In this document: positions 52,093-59,443 of the stretch, one piece after another | Layout: each line of letters starts with the position of its first letter | How positions within the stretch are numbered: the first letter of the stretch is position 1 | Source: Corynebacterium propinquum DSM 44285 | Lineage (GTDB): Bacteria; Actinomycetota; Actinomycetes; Mycobacteriales; Mycobacteriaceae | Reading direction: 5' to 3' | Length of the DNA: 64,000 nucleotides | NCBI RefSeq assembly: GCF_000375525.1 | Contig: NZ_AQXC01000004.1 | Coordinates: 62,001 to 126,000, forward strand | Program-made: the position numbers and the translations under genes | Notes under the pieces: generated by a model | Told to the model about the DNA's origin: nothing | The model's database searches: none | Seen by the model: the letters and a program-made list of their open reading frames with translations, nothing else

Positions 52093-52896
52093 ATGATGAA
52101 GCTAGCTCCGAAACAACAACAACGATTGCTGGAACTCGCCAACTTAGAACGCGCACAGGCTAGCGCAGGCAACTCTGGTGCAGGCAGCGCTGCTGGGGGT
52201 GGCGCTGCTACTGGGGCCGGTGCCGGTTCTGGTGCTGCGAACAAAGCATCGACGCCAGAACGCGCCGAGGCCGACAAAGCAGCAGCCACGCTGAAACGTG
52301 CCCGTGATGCAGCCGCGGCAGCACAGATGGCAGTGGATGATATGGAAGCCGAAATTCTGCGCATCCAACAAGACGAACGCAAGCTGAAGCGGCGCAATAT
52401 TGATAACAAAAAGCAGCTCGCCACTGAGCAAGACCCGGAAATCCGGAAAGACTTAGAACACGATAAATACACCACGAAATCACGCATTGCGGATTTGATG
52501 AGTGAGCTGCAAGAAGCCCACAACGAGATCCACGCGCTGCGGCAAAACCGCGACGTGCACGCTGCGAAAGTGGATCAGGCAAAAAGCGAGCTGGAAGCAG
52601 CCGAGCGCGCCGCAGACGCTGCGGATGCAGTAAAGACTGAGGAACCGGACCCGGTCGAAAACATCACTAAACTGCGCGCGGAACTGCAAGAACAAGCACC
52701 GGAGGCCTTGGCTGCCTACGACGACGTCCGCGGCGAAAACGGCGTCGGCGTGGCTCGGTTTACCGGACGTGGGTGCGGTGGGTGCTATATCCAGCTGCCA
52801 CCGGCGGACCAGTCCGCGGTACGCGGCGCGAAACCTGAAGTTATGCCAGAATGCCCAGATTGCGGCACCTACCTGGTACGTGGCCAGGCAGACTAA
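52093..52896 (+). CDS. Zinc-ribbon coiled-coil protein (CT398-like)
   Basis: 267 residues. After a short basic start and an Ala/Gly-rich linker (about 20-55) comes a long coiled coil (about 60-195), then a C-terminal zinc ribbon with CGGCYIQLPP and CPDCGTYLV (four Cys). The Ala/Gly linker is unusual for the family. It lies between the Nif3-like and RNase HI genes in one operon, an order common in actinobacteria. It may be a nucleic-acid or protein-binding adaptor. Confidence 0.85.
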   Translation: MMKLAPKQQQRLLELANLERAQASAGNSGAGSAAGGGAATGAGAGSGAANKASTPERAEADKAAATLKRARDAAAAAQMAVDDMEAEILRIQQDERKLKRRNIDNKKQLATEQDPEIRKDLEHDKYTTKSRIADLMSELQEAHNEIHALRQNRDVHAAKVDQAKSELEAAERAADAADAVKTEEPDPVENITKLRAELQEQAPEALAAYDDVRGENGVGVARFTGRGCGGCYIQLPPADQSAVRGAKPEVMPECPDCGTYLVRGQAD

Positions 52897-52909
52897 GGAG
52901 CGTAGTGCC

Positions 52910-54076
52910 ATGAAGCTGATCATTTACGCCGATGGCGGCTCGCGCGGAAATCCCGGAATCGCAGGTTCTGGCACCGTCGTCTACGCCGCCGATGGTGAGA
53001 CGGTGCTGCGAGAGATTGTCTATGTCGTCGGCAAGAAAGCCAGCAACAACGTCGCCGAATACCACGGGCTGTTGCGCGGGCTGGAAGCTGCAGTCGAGCT
53101 GGGCGCGGATGACGTCGACTTTTATATGGACTCCCGGCTGGTCGTCGAGCAGATGAACGGCCGCTGGAAGATCAAACACCCAGACATGAAACAGCTGGGT
53201 GTGCAGGCGCAGAAGCTCATGCAGCAGCTCGGAAGGGTGAACCTGAGCTGGGTGCGGCGAAACGACAACAAAGTAGCCGATGCACTGTCGAATGAGGCTA
53301 TGGACGCTGCTGCCGCCGGCCACGCGCCGGGTGTGGTGGACCGCGGCGATGATACTGGCGATGATTCTGACGCTGTTGATACTGCCGCCGGCGCGGATGC
53401 TGGCGCTGCGAAAAATAGCACCGGCTCGCATGCCTCGTGGACGGGCGCGACCTGCCAGCCGACCACGTTGATTCTGGTGCGGCACGGGCAAACGGTCTAC
53501 TCCGCTGAGCACCGGTACTGCGGGCACAGCGATATTGAGCTGACCGAGACCGGCATGCAACAAGCAGAGGCTTCGGCTGCCGCCGTGGCCGAACGCGGTG
53601 AGATTGACCTGGTGGTCTCCTCGCCACTGCAGCGCTGTCAGGTGACGGCGAAAAAGATCGCGGAGAAAACCGGTGCCCAGGTAGAAACGCACGACGCGTT
53701 GATCGAGGCGGATTTTGGCGACTGGGAAGGGCTGACCTTCCAGCAGGCCCAGGATGACGATGCCGAGCTGCACGATGCCTGGATTACGGATGCGTCGCTA
53801 GCACCGCCAGCGGGGGAATCACTCGCACAGGTGCACCGCCGCGTACGGGAATTCCGGAAACAACTCGTGGCCAAGCACCCTGGTAAAACGATTGCGGTGG
53901 TCAGTCACGTTAATCCGATTAAATCGTTGACCCGCCAAGCGTTGAACGCTGGGCCAGCGACGTTTAGTCACCTGTTTTTGGATCTCGCCAGCATTGGCGT
54001 CGTCAAGTTTTATGACGAGAACTCGCCGGTGGCATCCGCGGTGCTCAGCGTGAACGAAACCGCGCACCTGCGCTGA
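52910..54076 (+). CDS. Bifunctional RNase HI / histidine phosphatase (CobC-like)
   Basis: 388 residues. ATG 52910 follows AAGGAG 13 bases after the previous stop. The N-terminal RNase HI half has Asp8 (YADGGSRGNPG), Glu50 (NNVAEYHGL), Asp74 (FYMDSRLV) and the final Asp in VRRNDNKVADALSNEAM. An Asp/Ala/Gly linker (about 145-185) follows, then a phosphoglycerate-mutase-like phosphatase with LVRHGQT and, near the end, VVSHVNPIK. It cuts RNA in RNA-DNA hybrids; the phosphatase half resembles alpha-ribazole phosphatase. This fusion is typical of actinobacteria. Confidence 0.92.
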   Translation: MKLIIYADGGSRGNPGIAGSGTVVYAADGETVLREIVYVVGKKASNNVAEYHGLLRGLEAAVELGADDVDFYMDSRLVVEQMNGRWKIKHPDMKQLGVQAQKLMQQLGRVNLSWVRRNDNKVADALSNEAMDAAAAGHAPGVVDRGDDTGDDSDAVDTAAGADAGAAKNSTGSHASWTGATCQPTTLILVRHGQTVYSAEHRYCGHSDIELTETGMQQAEASAAAVAERGEIDLVVSSPLQRCQVTAKKIAEKTGAQVETHDALIEADFGDWEGLTFQQAQDDDAELHDAWITDASLAPPAGESLAQVHRRVREFRKQLVAKHPGKTIAVVSHVNPIKSLTRQALNAGPATFSHLFLDLASIGVVKFYDENSPVASAVLSVNETAHLR

Positions 54077-54125
54077 CGGTGATGCAAGCTTAGTTTTTAC
54101 GCAGCTAGTGCCGGGAACTCGATAA

Positions 54126-54160
54126 GCAGCGGCTACAGTTTTTGCCGCTGCCTTTCTTTC
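54126..54160 (+). terminator. Terminator after the RNase HI/phosphatase gene
   Basis: GCAGCGGC (54126-54133) / GCCGCTGC (54144-54151), 10-base loop, followed by CTTTCTTTC. Confidence 0.75.
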
Positions 54161-54311
54161 GCTTACTGCCTCCACCGTGTGCACCGTGTTCGGCTTGTAC
54201 TAACCCCTCGTTGGTGAGCCTTATAAGCCGCCGAGGGCGTTAGGTACAGCCACTCTTGATGGCAGGACAGGTGCGCAGCGAAATGAAAACAATACCCAAT
54301 AAGTGATTTGC

Positions 54312-54340
54312 TTCACATTTTATTATTTTGTTTCTATACT
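54312..54340 (+). promoter_or_regulatory. Promoter of the alcohol dehydrogenase gene
   Basis: TTCACA (54312-54317), 17-base AT-rich spacer, TATACT (54335-54340). It lies 69 bases before the ATG at 54409. Confidence 0.65.
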
Positions 54341-54362
54341 GAAATTCAACAGCTTGCTCATT

Positions 54363-54398
54363 AACCAGAGCTCATTGCTTGAGCTCACCAACCAGAGG
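54363..54398 (+). promoter_or_regulatory. Repeats in the alcohol dehydrogenase leader
   Basis: The inverted pair GAGCTC (54368-54373 and 54381-54386) around ATTGCTT, flanked by direct repeats AACCAGAG (54363-54370 and 54391-54398). They lie in the transcribed leader next to the ribosome site, so a regulator or RNA structure could act there. Confidence 0.4.
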
Positions 54399-54408
54399 AG
54401 GAGAAGCA

Positions 54409-55473
54409 ATGACTACACCAACCAGAACCGCACAGTCCACACAACCGCCGAAGGAATTCACGGCAGCAGTCGTGGAAGAATTCGGCCCCAACGTCACCGT
54501 ACGTGCAGAAAAACTCCCAGAACCCGGCGAGCACCAAGCACTCGTGAAACTCGAGGCATCCGGGATTTGTCACACCGACCTGCACGCTGCAGAAGGTGAC
54601 TGGCCCGTAAAACCAGAACCACCGTTTATCCCCGGACACGAGGGAGTAGGGCGCGTCGTCAAGCTTGGGCCGGGTGAACAGTTCGTGAAAGAAGGCGACC
54701 TTGTCGGCAACGCCTGGCTCTGGTCGACGTGCGGCGAATGCGAATCATGCTTAACTGGCTGGGAGACCCGCTGCGTGAAAGCAGAGTACGGCGGCTATAC
54801 CGTCGACGGAAGCTTCGGCGAATATATGCTCGTTGACACACGCTACTGCGCACGCATCCCGGAAGGCAGCGACCCGGTAGAAGTCGCACCGATCCTATGT
54901 GCAGGCGTGACCGTATACAAAGGTCTGAAAATGACCGAGACTAAGCCCGGTCAATACGTCGTCATCTCCGGTATCGGCGGCCTGGGACACCTGGCGGTGC
55001 AATACGCCGACGCGATGGGCATGCGGGTTATCGCCGTTGATATTTCCGATTCCAAACTGGAGCTGGCCAAGCGCCACGGCGCAGAATTTACCGTGAACGC
55101 CAGCGAAGTTGACCCGGTACAGGCGGTGCAGGACTTTACTGACGGTGGCAGCCACGGAGTGCTGGTGACTGCGGTGCACCCGGATGCTTTCGGGCAAGCC
55201 ATCGAGATGGCTAAACGCGGCGGAACCATTGTGTTCAATGGCCTGCCATCAGGGGAATTCCCGGCGTCCATCTTCGACATCGTGCTGAAGGGGCTGACAA
55301 TTCGTGGCTCGCTCGTCGGCACGCGTCAAGACCTGGCCGAGGCCATTGATTTTTATGCGCGCGGCAAGGTGAAACCAGATGTCACCGAATGCAGCATTCA
55401 CGATGTCAACGACGTGTTCAAACAGCTGCACGACGGTAGCATCGATGGACGAAAAGTCATCCGTTACGACTAA
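54409..55473 (+). CDS. adhP: Zinc-dependent alcohol dehydrogenase (AdhP type)
   Basis: 354 residues; ATG 54409 follows AGGAGG. Catalytic zinc residues are in GICHTDLHAAEGDWP and PGHEGVG, with the third in ILCAGVTVYKGL. The structural zinc has four Cys in CGECESCLTGWETRC. The NAD fold is GIGGLGHLAVQYADAMGMRVIAVD. This is the ethanol/acetaldehyde oxidoreductase type used for growth on alcohols. It stands alone with its own promoter and is followed by rnpB. Confidence 0.9.
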   Translation: MTTPTRTAQSTQPPKEFTAAVVEEFGPNVTVRAEKLPEPGEHQALVKLEASGICHTDLHAAEGDWPVKPEPPFIPGHEGVGRVVKLGPGEQFVKEGDLVGNAWLWSTCGECESCLTGWETRCVKAEYGGYTVDGSFGEYMLVDTRYCARIPEGSDPVEVAPILCAGVTVYKGLKMTETKPGQYVVISGIGGLGHLAVQYADAMGMRVIAVDISDSKLELAKRHGAEFTVNASEVDPVQAVQDFTDGGSHGVLVTAVHPDAFGQAIEMAKRGGTIVFNGLPSGEFPASIFDIVLKGLTIRGSLVGTRQDLAEAIDFYARGKVKPDVTECSIHDVNDVFKQLHDGSIDGRKVIRYD

Positions 55474-55536
55474 GCGCCTTGCAGAGTGTTCCAGCACATT
55501 TGCACAGGTGCGCGGCTATCGACGAAGATGGAGCGA

Positions 55537-55980
55537 GTGAATGAGCCGGCCGGGCGATCGCGGCTGACAAACTGCGCCGACAGCTGTTGGGCGCAAGTGA
55601 AAGTCGAGGAAAGTCCGGACTCCACAGAGCACGGTGGTTGCTAACAGCAACCCAGGGCAACCTGCGGGCAAGTGCAACAGAAAGTAGACCGCCACCGGGT
55701 ATATCGCGATTCGTCGCGGCGTGCCCGGCGGTGAGGGTGAAAGGGTGCGGTAAGAGCGCACCAGCATGTCAGGTGACTGGCGTGGCTAGGTAAACCCCAT
55801 CGGGAGCAAGGCATCACGGCGCGCCACGCTGCGCGCCTGCTCGAATGTTTGAGGGCTGCTCGCCCAAGTTCGAAGGTAGCTGCTTGAGGCCACCAGCAAT
55901 GGCTGGCCCAGATGGATGATCGCCCACGCACCGCACTGGTGCGGGACAGAATCCGGCTTATAGGCTGGCTCATTCACCCA
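55537..55980 (+). ncRNA. rnpB: RNase P RNA (bacterial type A)
   Basis: The 5' strand GTGAATGAGCCGGCC (55537-55551) pairs with GGCTGGCTCATTCAC (55963-55977) to form P1. Universal conserved parts follow: GAGGAAAGTCCGGACTCCACAG near 55607, split around the CACAGAGCACGG segment, AGAAAGTAGACCGCC, GGGTGAAAGGGTGCGGTAAGAGCGCACC, GTAAACCCCAT, and the 3' GACAGAATCCGGCTTATAGG. This is the catalytic RNA for tRNA 5' processing. The ends are set from P1 and could differ by a few bases. Confidence 0.95.
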
Positions 55981-56006
55981 CCTAACCGGGTCTTACGGAT
56001 CCAGCA

Positions 56007-57527
56007 TTAACCGAGCTGCGCGATATCTCCAGGAATTAGCCGCGTGACGACGAGCCCGTCGGCCACCAAGTCATGCGCAAAGTTCTCAGCCTTTTTCTTG
56101 TCGACGTAGGCGATGACCGCTTTCGAGGTTCCCGCAGCAGCCGCCCGCGCGCCGATCGCACCGCGTACCTGGCATAACTGTGCCAGCTCCATGGACGCAT
56201 CCAGCGTGTAATCATCCTGCAGTGCCTGCTGCGAATCCCGCAACAGTGGCCAAATATCACGAGCACGCTGGGAACGAATCGCATGCGCGAATAGCTGCGC
56301 ACGTTCAGTTTCTGCAGCGTGGAAATCCAACCAGGTGCGTGATTCATGCAACTCCGGGACCCCGTCCGTGCCGTGCACTTGGTGGACCGCAGACAACCAC
56401 TGGGTCACGCGTGCCGGGGCGTCGGGAAGCAGCCGCAAGGACTGTGCACCGAAAGCCTGGCGGGCGGAATCGACGAATCGGTTCCTGGTGCGGATCTCAT
56501 CGGATTGCCCGGTCGCCGCTGTGGTTTCCGAATCGTCTCCGGGGCTGGTGTTTCCAGCGTTTGTATCTCCGGTGCTGGTGTCCTCGTTAGTGCTCACGTC
56601 CTGTGGCACCGTGACCGCAAATGCAGCCAGCTCGCGGCCAACCGGATGCACGGCCTTGGTCAGCGAACCATCGGCGTAATCAAGCACTGATACTTGCGCG
56701 CCAGCACCAGAGCCAGACCTCGAGCCAGCACTCGAGCCAGCGTTGGAACCGGTGCCAGCACCAGCGCCACGCAGCGCTGCCGAATAACGAGCCCGCAGAG
56801 TCACCGTAGATGAGAATAATTCGCCAGCTTGCGCGCAGACTTCCGCAAGACGCGCGCGCAACGGCGCCTCGTCGACATCCGGTGCATCGGATTGCAAAGC
56901 TAAGGCTAAAGCAGAATCGATGGCGGCATATTCACCCAGGCCGGAATTCGGGGTGATCGCAGAAACGACCGTGATATTCATGCCGCTGGTATCCCGCGAT
57001 AGCAGCTGGCGCTGCATCATCATCCACACGATGCCGCCCAAGCGGTGTACTAACCCCCCACGGGGGAGTGGCGGGGTGGTGGGCTTGCCCGAATCGTCCA
57101 CGTCCGGCTGTTGCTGGGAAAACAGCGTGGCGATCTCTTCTACCGTGGTGGAATCTTCCTCGCTGGCTGGTTCACCGGTGCTCCGGGCGTCGGCAAGCGA
57201 GTCCCGCCGGAAATGCACCACAAACTTGTGGTCCTCGCGGGGAGAGACCGACACTGCGGCGCGTTGGCCAGCCAGACTCATGACGACGACGCCGCCAGCG
57301 TGGTCCACGTGCTCGCCGATCACTGACCACGTTGCCGGAGCGTGCGCAAGAAAAACGGGCGCAACACCGTAGAGTTCAGCGTGCCAGCGGGTTGTGGCTG
57401 TTGTCAGGGCGGTGGTGTCGGTTACGGCGGCGTTAAGAGTGGCGTCGGTTTTTGCCGTGTCGGTTTTTGCAGCATCTGTGGAAGAAGCATCATCAGCGAA
57501 GTTATCCATCTGGGGCGCTTGGGGCAT
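56007..57527 (-). CDS. Galactokinase-like GHMP-family protein with degenerate motifs
   Basis: 506 residues. AAGGAG lies 13 bases before ATG 57527. The sugar-binding motif is WSVIGEHVDHAGG, where galactokinases have xNLIGEHxDY. The ATP loop is ITPNSGLGEYAAIDSALAL, where PxGxGLSSSAA is usual: the serine cluster is gone. A Gly/Ser/Ala-rich insert (about 255-280) and a Thr/Asp/Gly insert (about 310-340) break the fold. The gene context next to glnA2 fits a conserved actinobacterial 'galK-like' gene. Activity as a galactokinase is doubtful. Confidence 0.75.
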   Translation of the reverse strand: MPQAPQMDNFADDASSTDAAKTDTAKTDATLNAAVTDTTALTTATTRWHAELYGVAPVFLAHAPATWSVIGEHVDHAGGVVVMSLAGQRAAVSVSPREDHKFVVHFRRDSLADARSTGEPASEEDSTTVEEIATLFSQQQPDVDDSGKPTTPPLPRGGLVHRLGGIVWMMMQRQLLSRDTSGMNITVVSAITPNSGLGEYAAIDSALALALQSDAPDVDEAPLRARLAEVCAQAGELFSSTVTLRARYSAALRGAGAGTGSNAGSSAGSRSGSGAGAQVSVLDYADGSLTKAVHPVGRELAAFAVTVPQDVSTNEDTSTGDTNAGNTSPGDDSETTAATGQSDEIRTRNRFVDSARQAFGAQSLRLLPDAPARVTQWLSAVHQVHGTDGVPELHESRTWLDFHAAETERAQLFAHAIRSQRARDIWPLLRDSQQALQDDYTLDASMELAQLCQVRGAIGARAAAAGTSKAVIAYVDKKKAENFAHDLVADGLVVTRLIPGDIAQLG

Positions 57528-57791
57528 GGGCGAAGAAAACTCCTTGAAATAGCTCGGAAATGGCTCGGGAATGGCTTAGAAATAGCTCGGTGCTCGCGAA
57601 CGAAGTCAGTAATCTCGGGCAATTTTACCTGTTTAGCTGTGCTGGTGGGTAGCCAGATTTATACTGAAACTGCCCAATCCACCGTCGCGGCACTCGCATC
57701 GCAACGGTCCGACCTGGGGCGCCGTCGGTGCATGGCGCGCAGGTGGTAAATCGCCCGGGTGATCAACAGAAAAGTCAGCAAGGAGCACAGC

Positions 57792-58004
57792 ATGGCACAC
57801 GCAGACGAACAATGGTTTTTCAATCCCTCCACCGGGGAAGTCACAAAAGGCAAGGTGGCAGGGTGGAATAACCGCATGGGGCCATACGACAGCAAAGAAT
57901 TAGCCGAAAACGCATTCGAAATTGCACAAAAGCGTAACGACGCCGCTGACCAGGCAGAAGACGACGAAGACGACTGGGGTCAGCCTGCGGATTGGGAAAA
58001 ATAA
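57792..58004 (+). CDS. Small acidic protein, SPOR-like
   Basis: 70 residues. ATG 57792 follows AAGGAG. QWFFNPSTGEVTKGKVAGWNNRMGPYDSKELAENAFE has the pattern of small actinobacterial SPOR-like proteins (W..NP.TGEVE.G...N.MGPY.T..EA..AL). The C-terminus is very acidic (AEDDEDDWGQPADWEK). No signal peptide. Function unknown; it lies just before glnA2. Confidence 0.7.
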   Translation: MAHADEQWFFNPSTGEVTKGKVAGWNNRMGPYDSKELAENAFEIAQKRNDAADQAEDDEDDWGQPADWEK

Positions 58005-58050
58005 TCCCAGCACGGCGCCAATGTGATCGCGGTTGCCTAGACTGGGCACC

Positions 58051-59388
58051 ATGAACAGTCAACACGATTACGTCTTGCGCACCGTCGAGGAACGCGACGT
58101 GCGTTTTATCCGCCTCTGGTTTACCGATATCACCGGCGCCCTGAAATCCGTGGATATGTCACCGGCAGAGCTGGAAAACGCATTTGAAGAAGGCGTCGGT
58201 TTCGACGGTTCCTCGGTAGAAGGGTTCTCTCGCGTCGCGGAGTCTGACACCATCGCGATGCCGGATCCTTCCACGTTTAAAATCATGCCCTCGGAAAGCG
58301 GCAATGACTCTTTGCTGACTGCGCGCATGTTCTGCGATATTGTCCAACCCGACGGTAGTCCCTCGGTGGTAGACCCACGGAATATTTTGCGCCGCCAGGT
58401 AGAAGAAGCCGCCGATGACGGATTTACCTGCATGATTGGACCGGAAATCGAATTTTATTTGCTGCAGCAGACCGACGATGAAGCGGATCTGCGCCCGACC
58501 GATAACGGCGGTTATTTTGACCAATCAACGATGAATCTGGCGCCAGAGTTTCGTCGTACCGCCATTCAGATTCTAGAAAACGTCGGTATTGTTACCGAAT
58601 TTTCGCACCACGAAACCAGCCCGGGCCAGCAAGAAATCGACTTGCGCCACACCGATGCGTTGACGATGTCGGATAACATCATGACCTTCCGCTACCTGAT
58701 CAAAAAGGTGGCACAGCAGCAGGGCGCGCGGGCTACGTTTATGCCGAAGCCACACAAAGATTGGACCGGTTCTGGCATGCACACCCACCTGTCATTGTTC
58801 GAAGGCGATTCCAACGCCTTCCACGATCCGGACGATGAATTCTGCTTGTCAACGACCGCGAAACAATTTATCGCCGGAATTTTGCACCACGCACCAGAGC
58901 TGACCGCGGTGACCAACCAATGGGTCAATTCTTACAAGCGCTTGATGTTTGGCAACGAAGCTCCCGGCGCTGCCACCTGGGGAGTATCGAACCGATCTGC
59001 CATGGTGCGGGTGCCAACCTACCGGCTGAACAAACCTGAATCGCGCCGCGTGGAAATCCGCAGTTTGGATTCTTCGGCCAACCCGTATTTGGCGTATTCG
59101 GTGCTGTTGGCTGCTGGTTTGCGCGGAATCCGCGAAAATTATCAACTCGGTGAACCTGCCGAGGACAATGTGCAGGAACTTACCCGTCGTGAGCGTCGCG
59201 CGATGGGCTATATCGATTTGCCAAATTCGTTGGACCACGCGCTGCGCAAACTAGAAAACTCCGAGTTCATGGCGGAAGTATTGGGCGAAAACGTCTTCGA
59301 ATTCTTCTTGCGTTCTAAATGGGAGGAATTCCGCAATTATCAACAGCAAATTACTTCCTTTGAGCTGCACAATAACTTGAATTATTAG
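58051..59388 (+). CDS. glnA2: Glutamine synthetase, type I (GlnA2-like)
   Basis: 445 residues from ATG 58051. It makes glutamine from glutamate, ammonia and ATP. Blocks are FDGSSVEGFSRVAESD, GPEIEFYLL (metal Glu), SPGQQEIDLRH, MPKPHKDWTGSGMHTHLSLF (ATP/Glu site), NSYKRLMFGNEAPGAATWG and RVEIRSLDSSANPYLAYS. The adenylylation-site tyrosine motif NLYDLP of GlnA1-type enzymes is not present (YIDLPNSLDHAL instead), so it is probably not controlled by GlnE though it stands next to glnE. Length fits the I-alpha class. Confidence 0.92.
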   Translation: MNSQHDYVLRTVEERDVRFIRLWFTDITGALKSVDMSPAELENAFEEGVGFDGSSVEGFSRVAESDTIAMPDPSTFKIMPSESGNDSLLTARMFCDIVQPDGSPSVVDPRNILRRQVEEAADDGFTCMIGPEIEFYLLQQTDDEADLRPTDNGGYFDQSTMNLAPEFRRTAIQILENVGIVTEFSHHETSPGQQEIDLRHTDALTMSDNIMTFRYLIKKVAQQQGARATFMPKPHKDWTGSGMHTHLSLFEGDSNAFHDPDDEFCLSTTAKQFIAGILHHAPELTAVTNQWVNSYKRLMFGNEAPGAATWGVSNRSAMVRVPTYRLNKPESRRVEIRSLDSSANPYLAYSVLLAAGLRGIRENYQLGEPAEDNVQELTRRERRAMGYIDLPNSLDHALRKLENSEFMAEVLGENVFEFFLRSKWEEFRNYQQQITSFELHNNLNY

Positions 59389-59443
59389 CGTTCGGCCCAT
59401 CAACGCTTTTTACCGTGCCCGGTGCTAGCACCTGGGTCATCGT